Origin: Flavobacterium sp. NRK F7
GTDB lineage: Bacteria > Bacteroidota > Bacteroidia > Flavobacteriales > Flavobacteriaceae
Assembly: GCF_024054195.1 (NCBI RefSeq)
Contig: NZ_JAMXLB010000001.1
Span: forward strand, 1,312,950 to 1,376,949
Length of the DNA stretch: 64,000 bases
Reading direction: 5' to 3'
Each line of letters begins with the position of its first letter. Within the stretch, counting starts at the first letter, position 1. Shown here in pieces: positions 1-8,745 of the stretch. Position numbers and translations under genes: made by a program. The notes under the pieces were generated by a model. That model ran no database searches, had not been told where the DNA came from, and worked only from the letters and a program-made list of their open reading frames with translations.

Positions 1-1
1 A

Positions 2-28
2 CCTCAAACTATGTTTGAGGTTTTTTTT
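2..28 (+). terminator. Rho-independent terminator of an upstream gene
   Basis: Arms CCTCAAAC and GTTTGAGG pair perfectly around TAT and are followed by eight T on the + strand. It closes a + strand gene that lies outside the window. The hairpin may also stop pepE transcription from the other strand, but the T tract that would follow on that side lies outside the window. Confidence 0.8.
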
Positions 29-734
29 ATTTTAAATCTTTAAGTTCAGTTTCAGGAAGCACTTCTTCTGGAATTTGATTTTTACGAAATACTCTTGCTG
101 TTAAATTTCCTTTTAATTTAATAGAATCGCCTGCTACTTTTAACCAACTGCCTTCTCGAAGTCCAATTACAGGTTGCGGATTAAAAAAATGAAATTCATT
201 GATTCTCGTTTCTCTCGTTTCTCCCATATGAGTGGAATTGGAATCTGGGTCTAAATAATGTGGATTAATGTTAAAAGGAACTAATCCTAAAGTTCTAAAA
301 CTTGGTGGGTAAACTATTGGCATATCATTAGTCGTGTTCATAGTAAGTCCGCAAATATTACTTCCTGCACTTGTTCCAAGGTAAGGGGTGCCAGATTTAA
401 CTACTTTTTCTAATACGTCCAAGATATTGTTTCTATATAATTCGTTTACAAGAACGAAAGTATTGCCTCCTCCTGTGAAAATTCCTTGTGCATTCTCAAT
501 GGCTTCAATAGGATTTTGAAATTCATGAATTCCTATAATCTTTTTATTTATTTTTGTGAAAGCTTCTTTTACTTTGTCCGTATAAAAATCATGAGAAATT
601 CCACTTGGTCTTGCATATGGAATAAACAAAATGGTTGTTGCTTTATCGAAATGTTCTTCTAATTCAGGTAATAAATAGTCTAGATAACTTCCGTTGTGTA
701 GTGTCGAAGTACTTGCTATAATAATGTTTTTCAT
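27..734 (-). CDS. pepE: Peptidase E (alpha-aspartyl dipeptidase, family S51)
   Basis: A 235-residue cytosolic serine peptidase that removes N-terminal Asp from Asp-X dipeptides. The family signature is visible: a GGGN turn near residues 88-91, the nucleophile elbow GTSAGSN with Ser122, and an NPH motif near residue 159. Length matches E. coli PepE (about 229 residues). It is transcribed alone, divergent from the next gene. A TAATTTTG box, matching the Bacteroidota -7 consensus, sits at 755-748 on the minus strand just upstream. Nothing unusual; the exact substrate range within S51 cannot be told from sequence. Confidence 0.93.
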   Translation of the reverse strand: MKNIIIASTSTLHNGSYLDYLLPELEEHFDKATTILFIPYARPSGISHDFYTDKVKEAFTKINKKIIGIHEFQNPIEAIENAQGIFTGGGNTFVLVNELYRNNILDVLEKVVKSGTPYLGTSAGSNICGLTMNTTNDMPIVYPPSFRTLGLVPFNINPHYLDPDSNSTHMGETRETRINEFHFFNPQPVIGLREGSWLKVAGDSIKLKGNLTARVFRKNQIPEEVLPETELKDLK

Positions 735-848
735 GATTATTTTTTTTCAAAATTACTATTTTTCAATTAACAAAAGTTTATAATCTTGTTAGTATTTAAT
801 TGGCAGGTCTATCCATTATTTTTACATTATACTTTTCAAAGTTTAATA

Positions 849-1625
849 ATGATTAAAAAACTACCTTTTTTACTTTTATTATTTCCTTTACTAATTTGGT
901 CTCAAAATGATACCATTTTTAAAGGTAAAATTGTATCTGAGTCGAATTACTTAGAGGATATTCATATTATTAATGTCTCTAAAAAAATAGGAGTTTTATC
1001 TGAAAGAGGAGGTTATTTTAAAATTCTCGCCTCTATAAATGATACCCTTATGTTTAGTGCGGTGCATTTGAAAGGATATCAAAGAATAGTTGTTCCTGAA
1101 GACTTTAAAAAAGAGTTGGTTTTTATTCCTATGGAGATTTATGAAAACCAATTGGCGGGCATTACACTTATAAAATATAAAAATATAAATGCAGAATCAT
1201 TAGGAATTGTCCCAAAAGGACAAAGAACCTATACTCCAGCGGAACGAAAGTTAGTAACGGCAGGGGATTTTAAATGGTATAGTCCTTTATTGATTCCTGT
1301 AGGAGGAATGAGTGTTGATGGTCTAGTTAATGCGATAAGTGGTAGAACTGCAATGCTTAAGAAAGAATTGGTGGTTGAAGGTAAAGAAATGCTACAAGAA
1401 AAAACCACTAGTATTTTTACCAAAGAATATATAATGAATACCTTACATATTCCAGAAGACTATGTAGAGGGTTTTCTTTTTTATGTGGTTGAAGATACTC
1501 GATTTACAACTGAAATGAAGAGAGATAATAAAACCATGGCAACTTTTATTTTGAGTCAGTTAGCAGATGAATATCTGAAATTAAAAGCGTTAGATGAAAA
1601 AGAAGTAAAGGATGAAAATAAATAA
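849..1625 (+). CDS. Exported protein with N-terminal carboxypeptidase-like regulatory domain
   Basis: The ATG at 849 is preferred to the in-frame codon at 786 because it begins a clear signal peptide (MIKKLPFLLLLFPLLIWSQ). The mature N-terminus has the beta-sandwich pattern F-K-G-K-I-V, then a short G-x-F/Y repeat, as in the CarboxypepD_reg-like domains common in Bacteroidota exported proteins. The rest is not recognised. It is a distant paralogue of the next gene, whose start overlaps it by 14 bp, so the two are translationally coupled. Probably periplasmic or outer-membrane associated; function unknown. Confidence 0.75.
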   Translation: MIKKLPFLLLLFPLLIWSQNDTIFKGKIVSESNYLEDIHIINVSKKIGVLSERGGYFKILASINDTLMFSAVHLKGYQRIVVPEDFKKELVFIPMEIYENQLAGITLIKYKNINAESLGIVPKGQRTYTPAERKLVTAGDFKWYSPLLIPVGGMSVDGLVNAISGRTAMLKKELVVEGKEMLQEKTTSIFTKEYIMNTLHIPEDYVEGFLFYVVEDTRFTTEMKRDNKTMATFILSQLADEYLKLKALDEKEVKDENK

Positions 1626-2463
1626 TCTACTACTAGTTTTTTTTATAGCGACTCAGTTTTTATTTTCTCAAAGTAAAGAAAGAGAGGTTGTAAATGGAAA
1701 AATAATTTCAGATTCTTTAGATGTTGAAAATATCACTGTTTTTAATATTTCTTCTAATGTGGGTGCAGTTTCAGATTTTAAAGGAAAGTTTTCAATAAAA
1801 GCAAGAGTATCTGATACCTTGTTTTTTCAAGCACTGGCTTTTGTTTCTAAAAAGTATATTATAACCGAGAATGATATTTTGGCTGAGGAATTGGAAATTA
1901 AATTAAATGTAAACATAAATGAGCTTAAAGAAGTAGTAATTACTCCAGCTAGTTTAACTGGAAATTTAAAAGCGGATAGTCGAAAAATAAAAACATATGA
2001 GTTATCTCCAGTAGATATAAATAAGGTTGTTAATTATGAAGACGCCCGCTTTTCAAAAGGTACTAAGATAACGACTTCACCTGATCATTTTGCGCCTACT
2101 GGATCAGGAATCAATTTGAAAGCCATTGGGAAACAGATTGGAAAATGGATTGGAATTAAAAATGATCCTAAAAAAAATGCAACTCGCGTTATGGCTGAAA
2201 GAAGATTGCATGATATTCAAGTTAAATCCTTTGCGGATCATATGAAAGAACGTTTTTCATATCAATTTTTTGTTTCTAATTTAAGGATAAAGAAAGATGA
2301 TATTACTCGTTTTTTAGCTTATGCAGAAGTTTCGAGCGAAGAATTGGCAGAATTTTTGAAACCAGAGAATGAGTTACAACTTATAGAGCATTTAGTAAAA
2401 AAAGCAAATTCATTTTATGAAGAAACTAAAGAAGAATCAATACTTTTGCATCATGAAAAATAA
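1612..2463 (+). CDS. Exported protein with carboxypeptidase-like regulatory domain (paralogue of the preceding gene)
   Basis: 283 residues with a signal peptide ending near FLFSQ. The segment VVNGKIISDS..GAVSDFKGKFSIKARVSDTL is typical of the CarboxypepD_reg-like fold that prefixes many TonB receptors and secreted proteins in this phylum, and ELKEVVITP resembles the linker that normally leads into a TonB plug; here no barrel follows. The C-terminal half is basic and unrecognised. It overlaps the gene before by 14 bp and the one after by 11 bp, so it belongs to a 3-4 gene operon of exported proteins ending in the M1 peptidase. Confidence 0.75.
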   Translation: MKINNLLLVFFIATQFLFSQSKEREVVNGKIISDSLDVENITVFNISSNVGAVSDFKGKFSIKARVSDTLFFQALAFVSKKYIITENDILAEELEIKLNVNINELKEVVITPASLTGNLKADSRKIKTYELSPVDINKVVNYEDARFSKGTKITTSPDHFAPTGSGINLKAIGKQIGKWIGIKNDPKKNATRVMAERRLHDIQVKSFADHMKERFSYQFFVSNLRIKKDDITRFLAYAEVSSEELAEFLKPENELQLIEHLVKKANSFYEETKEESILLHHEK

Positions 2464-2956
2464 TAAAATAGTCGTTTTAAGTTTTTTCATTCTCGTTTTA
2501 TTGTCATCTTTTGGGATGCATAAATTTTATGTTTCAGTAACTCAAGTTGATTATGTACCTTCTAAAAAAAGAGTAGAGATTACCTCAAGAGTCTTTATTG
2601 ATGATTTCAATAAGGTACTCGAAAAAAGATATAATAAGAAAATTTATTTGGCATCTAACAGACAAATTGAAGGTGCTACGAAACTTGTTGAAAGCTACCT
2701 TAAAGAAAAAATTAAAGTAAGGATTAATCAAAAAGATTACGATTTACAATTTTTAGGAACTGAAATTGATAATGATGTGTTAATTTGTTACTTAAAAGTT
2801 AGTTTTTCTGAAAAAATTACTACTTTCGGAATCGAAAATTCAGTTCTTACTGAAATGTTCAGAGAACAACAAAATTTAGTACATACAAATATTAATAATG
2901 AAAAGAGTAGTTTTTTATTAACCAACTCAGAAACTACTGCTTTTCTAGAATTTTAA
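2453..2956 (+). CDS. DUF6702-like exported protein
   Basis: 167 residues from the ATG at 2453, chosen because it opens a signal peptide (KIVVLSFFILVLLSSFG) while the earlier in-frame start at 2417 would add a charged stretch read inside the upstream gene. HKFYVSVTQVDY at the mature N-terminus, the central V-x-I-T-S-R-V-F-I-D-D motif and a Q-N-L-V motif near the end resemble the DUF6702 family, which in Bacteroidota often sits directly upstream of M1 peptidase genes, as here. Function unknown. TACTTTTG at 2441-2448 is a perfect -7-like box four bases before the ATG and might be an internal promoter. Confidence 0.8.
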   Translation: MKNNKIVVLSFFILVLLSSFGMHKFYVSVTQVDYVPSKKRVEITSRVFIDDFNKVLEKRYNKKIYLASNRQIEGATKLVESYLKEKIKVRINQKDYDLQFLGTEIDNDVLICYLKVSFSEKITTFGIENSVLTEMFREQQNLVHTNINNEKSSFLLTNSETTAFLEF

Positions 2957-2972
2957 AATTAATTAGCCTACC

Positions 2973-5240
2973 ATGAAAAAAAGAATTTTATTTTCTTCTG
3001 TTTTTCTTTTTCTAGCTGTTTTAAGTACTACAGCTCAAGATAACAAAACTGAGGACAAAAAAAGAGAACCAGGTCATTACAACGAAAATAAATTTCGTCA
3101 GATGTATGATCTGATGGCTACTCCTAATATGTTTCGAACAGCATCTGGAGCACCTGGACCTGCTTACTATCAACAGCAAGCAGATTATAAAATGAATATA
3201 GAATTAGATGACAAAAATAAAAAGTTATATGGTTCAGAAACAATTACCTATTACAATAATGCTCCAGAACCACTAGAGTATCTATGGGTTCAACTAGATC
3301 AAAATATTAGAGCTGCTGACTCTAAAACGCCTTTAGTGGAAAGTCAAAGAATGGATCCAGCTTTAGCTCCGGATAAATTTGCGAAAAGATTTATGGAAGA
3401 ACCTTTTCAAGGTGGTTTTCATATTGAATATGTAAAAGATAAAGCAGGTAAAGATATCAGTTATACCATCAATCAAACCATGATGCGTATTAATTTAGAC
3501 AAGCCTTTACAATCGAAACAGAAAGTAACCTTCTCTATTAAATGGTGGTATAATATTAATAATTATCAGGTAGATGGTGGCCGTTCAGGATATGAAGAGT
3601 TTGAAGACGGGAATCGTTTGTATGTAATTGCTCAATTTTATCCTAGAATGGCGGTTTATAGTGATGTAGAAGGCTGGCAAAATATGCAATTTTGGGGAAG
3701 AGGTGAATTTGCACTTACTTTTGGAAATTTTGATGTAAGTATTACAGTTCCAGCAGATCACATTATGGAAGGAACGGGAGTTAATACTAATAGAAAAGAA
3801 GTTTTTACAGCTGATCAAATGAAAAGATGGGCACAGGCTGAAACTACTTTTGATAAGCCAGTTATTATAGTAACTCAAGAAGAAGCTGAAAAAGCTGAAA
3901 AAGGTTTTTCTGATGCTAAAAAAACATGGAAGTTTAAAGCTGAAAATGTACGTGATTTTGGTTTTTCAACTTCAAGAAAGTTTATGTTAGATGCGATGTC
4001 AGTTCAATTGGATACCAAAAAACCAATGGCTATTTCTATTTATCCTAAAGAAGCGAATCCACTTTGGGGAGAATATTCAACAAGAGCAGTGGCGCAAACT
4101 TTAAAAACATATTCTAAGCATACTTTTGACTATCCTTATCCAAAAGCAGTTTCAGTTTCTGCTCAAGACCAAGGAATGGAATATCCTATGATTTGCTGGA
4201 ATTTTGGACGTCCTGATAAAGATGGAAAATATTCTGACCGAGTGAAATATGGTATGTTAGGTGTTATTATTCATGAAGTAGGTCATAACTTCTTCCCAAT
4301 GATTGTCAATTCGGATGAAAGACAATGGACTTGGATGGATGAAGGATTAAATACGTTCTTAGAATATTTAACAGAATTAGAATTTGATCCTAATTTCCCT
4401 ACAGATAGAGGGCCAGCAGCTAAAATTGTTCCTTATATGAAAGGAAACCAGCAATTTATTGCACCAATTATGTCAAATTCTGAAAATATTTTCCAATTTG
4501 GTTCCAATGCTTATGGGAAACCAGCAACAGGTTTAAATATTCTTCGTGAAACTATTATGGGAAGAGAATTGTTTGATCATGCATTTAAAACCTATGCACA
4601 AAGATGGATGTTCAAACACCCAACTCCAGAAGACTTATTCAGAACTATGGAAGATGCTTCTGCAGTAGATTTAGATTGGTTTTGGAGAGGTTGGTTCTAT
4701 TCAACAGATTATGTTGATTTAGGAATTAATGACGTAAAACAGTATTATGTTTCATTAGAACCTACTCAAGAAATGAAAGATTTTGTAGCAAGAAGAGGTA
4801 GATTTTTACGCGATACAGGACCTTTTATTTATTTAATTGACGAAAATCACAAAGAATTTAATCCAAGTACGAAAAAAGCTTTTGAAGTAAAAGATGTGCA
4901 AATTCTAGACGAATACGTCTCTAAAAATTATTCTGCAGAAGAAAAACAAAAATTGGCAACTCCTAAATATTTTTATGAAGTAGAATTTAGTAAGCCAGGT
5001 GGGTTAATGATGCCAATTATTGTAGAATTGCATTTTGAAGATGGAACTACTGAAATGCAGAAATTCCCAGTTCAAATTTGGAGAAAAAATAATGATACAG
5101 CAAAACGTGTTTTTGCAACAGATAAGAAAATTGTAAAAATACAATTGGATCCAAAATTAGAAACGGCAGATATTGATACAACAAATAATGTTTGGCCAGC
5201 GGAAGCAGCTACTTCAAAATTTGATGAATTAGATAAATAA
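2973..5240 (+). CDS. M1-family zinc metallopeptidase, exported
   Basis: 755 residues with a signal peptide (ending near STTAQ), so it acts in the periplasm, at the cell surface or outside. The aminopeptidase N-like beta-saddle domain is followed by the catalytic domain: HEVGH at residues 434-438 and the third zinc ligand Glu457 in WMDEGLN, exactly 18 residues after the second His. The exopeptidase motif GAMEN/GMEN of classical M1 enzymes appears here as QGMEYP, a variation seen in Bacteroidota members, so aminopeptidase specificity should not be assumed. It starts 16 bp after the DUF6702-like gene, in the same operon, and is followed by a strong terminator. Confidence 0.9.
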   Translation: MKKRILFSSVFLFLAVLSTTAQDNKTEDKKREPGHYNENKFRQMYDLMATPNMFRTASGAPGPAYYQQQADYKMNIELDDKNKKLYGSETITYYNNAPEPLEYLWVQLDQNIRAADSKTPLVESQRMDPALAPDKFAKRFMEEPFQGGFHIEYVKDKAGKDISYTINQTMMRINLDKPLQSKQKVTFSIKWWYNINNYQVDGGRSGYEEFEDGNRLYVIAQFYPRMAVYSDVEGWQNMQFWGRGEFALTFGNFDVSITVPADHIMEGTGVNTNRKEVFTADQMKRWAQAETTFDKPVIIVTQEEAEKAEKGFSDAKKTWKFKAENVRDFGFSTSRKFMLDAMSVQLDTKKPMAISIYPKEANPLWGEYSTRAVAQTLKTYSKHTFDYPYPKAVSVSAQDQGMEYPMICWNFGRPDKDGKYSDRVKYGMLGVIIHEVGHNFFPMIVNSDERQWTWMDEGLNTFLEYLTELEFDPNFPTDRGPAAKIVPYMKGNQQFIAPIMSNSENIFQFGSNAYGKPATGLNILRETIMGRELFDHAFKTYAQRWMFKHPTPEDLFRTMEDASAVDLDWFWRGWFYSTDYVDLGINDVKQYYVSLEPTQEMKDFVARRGRFLRDTGPFIYLIDENHKEFNPSTKKAFEVKDVQILDEYVSKNYSAEEKQKLATPKYFYEVEFSKPGGLMMPIIVELHFEDGTTEMQKFPVQIWRKNNDTAKRVFATDKKIVKIQLDPKLETADIDTTNNVWPAEAATSKFDELDK

Positions 5241-5262
5241 TATAACTACTGTAAAATAGTTA

Positions 5263-5306
5263 AACCTATGTCAAAATATAAAAGTTTGGCATAGGTTATT
5301 TTTTTC
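5263..5306 (+). terminator. Terminator of the M1 peptidase operon
   Basis: AACCTATG (5263-5270) and CATAGGTT (5290-5297) form a perfect 8-bp stem with a 19-base loop, followed by a T-rich tract. The TTTGG that serves as the possible -33 element of the next promoter lies inside the loop, so terminator and promoter overlap physically. Confidence 0.8.
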
Positions 5307-5318
5307 TTTGTAACTTTG
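5286..5318 (+). promoter_or_regulatory. Bacteroidota-type promoter for tatA-PAP2
   Basis: TTG at 5286-5288, a 22-bp spacer and TAACTTTG at 5311-5318 match the TTG / TAnnTTTG consensus. The box overlaps the TTG codon at 5316 that would otherwise be a longer start for the next gene, which argues for the ATG at 5340. Confidence 0.65.
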
Positions 5319-5339
5319 TCACAATTAATTTTAAAACAC

Positions 5340-5699
5340 ATGTTTGGTATCGGATTTTCAGAGCTTTTATTTGTGCTTGTAGCCGTTTTAATGCTTTTTG
5401 GGTCGAAAGAGATTCCTCAAATGGCACGTTTTTTAGGAAAAACTATGGCGCAATTAAAAAATGCGACTAACGAAATTAAAAATGAAATTCATAATAGCGC
5501 AAAGCATACTGGTGTTGATGTGAATTCGTTTACAGGAGGTATTTCTGAAGAAATAAAAAGAGCTAAAGAAGATATATCTAGCGCTATTAATCCTTTGAAA
5601 GATATGTCATCTGAAATCGTTGAAGATATAAATAAACCCATTCAAGAGGTAAAAGAAGATATCGAAAATCTTTCAGGACCTATAAAAAGACAATTTTAA
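5340..5699 (+). CDS. tatA: Twin-arginine translocase subunit, TatA/TatB type
   Basis: 119 residues from the ATG at 5340. One N-terminal transmembrane helix (FGIGFSELLFVLVAVLMLFG) runs into the hallmark FG-x-x-x-I-P hinge (FGSKEIPQMARFLGK) and an amphipathic helix, then a hydrophilic charged tail, as in TatA/TatB. It would form the pore or receptor part of the Tat system that exports folded proteins; tatC is not in the window. TatA and TatB cannot be separated with certainty in Bacteroidota. The stop overlaps the next start by one base (TAATG), so the two genes are coupled. Confidence 0.85.
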   Translation: MFGIGFSELLFVLVAVLMLFGSKEIPQMARFLGKTMAQLKNATNEIKNEIHNSAKHTGVDVNSFTGGISEEIKRAKEDISSAINPLKDMSSEIVEDINKPIQEVKEDIENLSGPIKRQF

Positions 5700-6274
5700 T
5701 GTTAGAACATATCGTATCTTTAGATAAAGAATTATTTGTTTTTCTTAATGGTTTAGGTTCCGAAAAATATGATGCTTTTTGGCTAATAATTACCAAACAG
5801 TTCAATTGGACTCCTTATTTTTTACTGTTACTATTTATTCTTCAGCGTAAAATTGGTTGGAAAAATTTAGGAATTGCACTTCTTTTTATTGCGCTTTTAA
5901 TTGCTTTTACAGACCAAACTACCAATCTCTTCAAATATTATTTTCAACGTTTGAGACCTTGTAATGATTTTGAGATTAAAGAAATTATAAGAATCGTGAA
6001 GCATAGTGATACGCTCAGCTTTTTTTCAGGACATGCTTCTAGTTCTTGTGCATCCATGACTTTTTTATTTTTAATCCTGAGAAAATACTATAAATATGCT
6101 TTTGTAATCTATTTGTTTCCTTTGGTGTTTGCCTACAGTAGAATCTATCTTGGACTACATTTTCCGTTAGATATTCTAGTTGGGTATACGTATGGATTAC
6201 TAACTGGTATTACTTTTTACAAGCTCTATCTTTATTTTCTAAGTAAATATTTTCCTGCGATTACACAAGATTAG
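5699..6274 (+). CDS. PAP2-family membrane phosphatase
   Basis: 191 residues with about five or six hydrophobic segments. The three PAP2 phosphatase motifs are present in order: KYYFQRLRP (K-x6-RP), FSGH (usual PSGH) and SRIYLGLHFPLD (SR-x5-H-x3-D). Members dephosphorylate membrane lipids such as undecaprenyl diphosphate or phosphatidic acid at the outer face of the inner membrane; the substrate is not determinable here. Coupled to tatA by a one-base overlap. Its stop codon overlaps that of the convergent O-methyltransferase gene in the tetranucleotide TTAG. Confidence 0.87.
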   Translation: MLEHIVSLDKELFVFLNGLGSEKYDAFWLIITKQFNWTPYFLLLLFILQRKIGWKNLGIALLFIALLIAFTDQTTNLFKYYFQRLRPCNDFEIKEIIRIVKHSDTLSFFSGHASSSCASMTFLFLILRKYYKYAFVIYLFPLVFAYSRIYLGLHFPLDILVGYTYGLLTGITFYKLYLYFLSKYFPAITQD

Positions 6275-6915
6275 TTAATTATTCTGCTTACTGTTAATCC
6301 GTCACGAATGGGTAGTAAAACGGTTTCTACTCTTGGATCATTTTTTAATAAAGCATTGTATTCTAGTAATACTTTTGTACTCGTATCTTTTGGATCCAAA
6401 GTTTCAATTACTTTTCCACTCCAAAGGACATTGTCAGATAAAATAATGCCTCCTTTTCGCATCATTGGAACAATTAAATGAAAATAATGAATGTAGTTTT
6501 CTTTGTCAGCATCAATAAAAACCAAGTCGAATTTTTTGTTTAACGTTGGAATAATTTCCAAAGCATTCCCTATGTGCTGAAAAATTTGATTTTTCCATTC
6601 CGAAGCATCAAAATATTTCTTTTGAAATTCAGCTAATTCTTCATTAATATCTATGGTATCTATTGTTCCGTTTTGGGCTAAGCCTTCAGCCATACATAAA
6701 GTTGCGTAACCAGTATATGTGCCAATTTCTAAAATATGTTCTGGATGAATAATTTTGGCTAGCATGCTTAAAACACGTCCTTGAAAATGACCGCTGAGCA
6801 TTCTAGGTTGCAATACTTTTTGATACGTTTCTCTATTTAATTTGGTCAATAATTCGGGTTCGTCCTGACTATGATTGGCAACATAATTTTCTAATTCTTC
6901 TGAAATAAAATGCAT
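6271..6915 (-). CDS. Class I SAM-dependent O-methyltransferase (methyltransferase_3 family)
   Basis: 214 residues. The SAM-binding loop LEIGTYTGYATLCMAEGL, the acidic end of strand 2 (IDTIDIN), the metal-binding FIDADKENY and the downstream SDNVLWSGKV motif match the catechol / caffeoyl-CoA O-methyltransferase family, cytosolic and divalent-metal dependent. The true acceptor is unknown. TAACTTTG at 6949-6942 is a perfect minus-strand -7 box; a -33 TTG at the right distance is not obvious. The gene is monocistronic and ends by a 4-bp overlap with the PAP2 gene. Confidence 0.88.
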   Translation of the reverse strand: MHFISEELENYVANHSQDEPELLTKLNRETYQKVLQPRMLSGHFQGRVLSMLAKIIHPEHILEIGTYTGYATLCMAEGLAQNGTIDTIDINEELAEFQKKYFDASEWKNQIFQHIGNALEIIPTLNKKFDLVFIDADKENYIHYFHLIVPMMRKGGIILSDNVLWSGKVIETLDPKDTSTKVLLEYNALLKNDPRVETVLLPIRDGLTVSRIIN

Positions 6916-6994
6916 GATAACAAGGAGTTTTAATTTTGGGTCAAAGTTATCAAATTATTTTTTGTAGTTTTCCGTAAATTATCAAAAGATAACA

Positions 6995-8695
6995 ATGAAC
7001 AAAAAACCTATTTATATTTTAGGTACGGGACTTTCTCATAATGGTTCGGCAGTATTATTGAAAGACGGTCAAATATGTGTTGCCATAGAAAAAGAGCGAA
7101 TTACTAGAATAAAACATGACGGAGGAAACGATACGGCAGCCATTCAATATTGTTTAGAAACAGAAGGAATCCAATTATCTGATATAGATTTAGTAGTGCA
7201 ATGCGAAAATTTTGAAATTCCTTCAAGAGATTTTTTTAGAGGAGAAAGGTTGTTTAAAGGAAATAAAGAACCAAAACTCATCAGCATTTCACATCACTTA
7301 GCACATGCCTACAGCGCGGTTGGGACTTCACCTTTTACCACTTGCAATGTGATGGTAATTGATGGTTGTGGAAGCCCATTAGAGCAGTATTTACTATTGC
7401 ATCAAAATAAAAAGGAAAGTATTGCGTCAGATGTTTTTAATACTATACAAATGCAATGTGAAAAAGACAGTTTTTATCATTTCAATGGTCAAGACATGAT
7501 TCCTTTGTTTAAAGATTTTAGTGAGATGTCTAATCTTTCTTTATCTGAAATAACATTACCTACAACCAAACATTCCATAGGAGGTTTTTACGCGACCATT
7601 AGTAATTATGTGTTTGGGAACATGGATGATGTGGGTAAGTTAATGGGATTGGCACCTTACGGGAAAAGTGGTGTATATGATTATGATGTTTTTGAGTTCA
7701 TTAACGACCGATTATTTGTCAAAGAAGATTGGAAACTATTTTTAAACAAACCTTCTTTAGGATATACTTTTTTTAAAGAACATTTTGAGTATTATGCCAA
7801 TGTAGCAAAATGGGCACAAGAGCAAGTAGAAAAAGCCGTTTTACAATGTATAAAAATAAGAACAAAGCAATTTCCGCATACTCATTTATGTTATAGCGGT
7901 GGTGTGGCTTTAAATGCTGTTGCAAATGCAAAATTAGAAGATAGTAATGTAGCTAACTCGATTTATTTTGAGCCTGCTGCAAGTGATAATGGGTTGTCTC
8001 TTGGTTGTGCTTTTTATGGCTGGTTATCGTATTTAAAACAGCCTAAAAAAGAAAGTAATGGAAGTACTTGTTTTGGTAAGCGATATACAAAGGAAGCTAT
8101 TTTAGAAGCGTATGAAGAACACCAACTAGATTTCAAAATGATAGACTTCTTTGAAGAGCCCGAACTGTTACATTATGGTGCAGAAGCATTGCTACACGGA
8201 AAAACTATTGGGTGGTTTCAATCTGGTTCTGAGTTTGGTCCTAGAGCTTTAGGAAGAAGAAGTATTTTGGCACATCCAGGAATTGAAAGCATGAAAAACC
8301 ATATCAATACCAATATTAAATTTAGAGAAGATTTTCGTCCTTTTGCACCAGCTGTTTTACAAGAAAAAGTTCAAGATTATTTTGAAGCAGGAAGAAATAG
8401 TCCGTACATGATTTTAGTAGATAGGACTAAAAAGGAACATTTAGAAAACTTAAGAAATGTTACTCATGAAGATGGTTCGGCAAGAGTGCAGACGGTTGAA
8501 GCTTCTTGGAATCCAAAATTTTATAATTTAATACAAGCATTTTATAAGTTAAGTGGTATTGCAGTTGTCTTAAATACAAGTTTTAATAAAAAAGGGATGC
8601 CTATAGTGGAAACACCCAAAGAAGCATTCTGTTTATTTAAAGAGACTGCGTTAGATGTTTTGATAATCGAAAATTTTGTTTTTTTGAAAAACTAA
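6995..8695 (+). CDS. Carbamoyltransferase, NodU/TobZ type
   Basis: 566 residues. The N-terminal part has the Kae1-like ASKHA fold (GLSHNGSAVLLKDG, the HHLAHAYSA metal-binding His cluster, VIDGCG, YSGGVALNAVAN) and the C-terminal part has the conserved FGPRALGRRSILAHP and NTSFNKKGMPIV motifs of carbamoyltransferases that move a carbamoyl group from carbamoyl phosphate to a sugar or other hydroxyl. Flavobacteria carry such genes outside antibiotic clusters, with unknown acceptors, and no biosynthetic neighbours are visible here. Full length, no disruption. Confidence 0.88.
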   Translation: MNKKPIYILGTGLSHNGSAVLLKDGQICVAIEKERITRIKHDGGNDTAAIQYCLETEGIQLSDIDLVVQCENFEIPSRDFFRGERLFKGNKEPKLISISHHLAHAYSAVGTSPFTTCNVMVIDGCGSPLEQYLLLHQNKKESIASDVFNTIQMQCEKDSFYHFNGQDMIPLFKDFSEMSNLSLSEITLPTTKHSIGGFYATISNYVFGNMDDVGKLMGLAPYGKSGVYDYDVFEFINDRLFVKEDWKLFLNKPSLGYTFFKEHFEYYANVAKWAQEQVEKAVLQCIKIRTKQFPHTHLCYSGGVALNAVANAKLEDSNVANSIYFEPAASDNGLSLGCAFYGWLSYLKQPKKESNGSTCFGKRYTKEAILEAYEEHQLDFKMIDFFEEPELLHYGAEALLHGKTIGWFQSGSEFGPRALGRRSILAHPGIESMKNHINTNIKFREDFRPFAPAVLQEKVQDYFEAGRNSPYMILVDRTKKEHLENLRNVTHEDGSARVQTVEASWNPKFYNLIQAFYKLSGIAVVLNTSFNKKGMPIVETPKEAFCLFKETALDVLIIENFVFLKN

Positions 8696-8733
8696 ACATT
8701 TCTTAGGCACTTACTTTTAAACTCTAAATTCAT

Positions 8734-8741
8734 TACTTTTG
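8734..8741 (+). promoter_or_regulatory. -7 box of rlmN, giving an almost leaderless start
   Basis: TACTTTTG matches TAnnTTTG exactly and ends four bases before the ATG at 8746. Initiation about five bases after the box would place the first transcribed base at or near the A of the start codon. No convincing TTG lies at the normal -33 distance, so this rests on the -7 box. Confidence 0.5.
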
Positions 8742-8745
8742 CACC

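Noticed and set aside
5316..5339. Longer TatA-type protein starting from TTG at 5316
   Set aside because: The TTG lies within the -7 promoter box TAACTTTG (5311-5318), and the added residues are not part of the TatA signature.
6995..8695. Carbamoyltransferase as marker of an antibiotic or nodulation-factor cluster
   Set aside because: No polyketide, peptide synthetase or sugar-modifying genes are adjacent; neighbours are rlmN and an O-methyltransferase in a separate, opposite unit.
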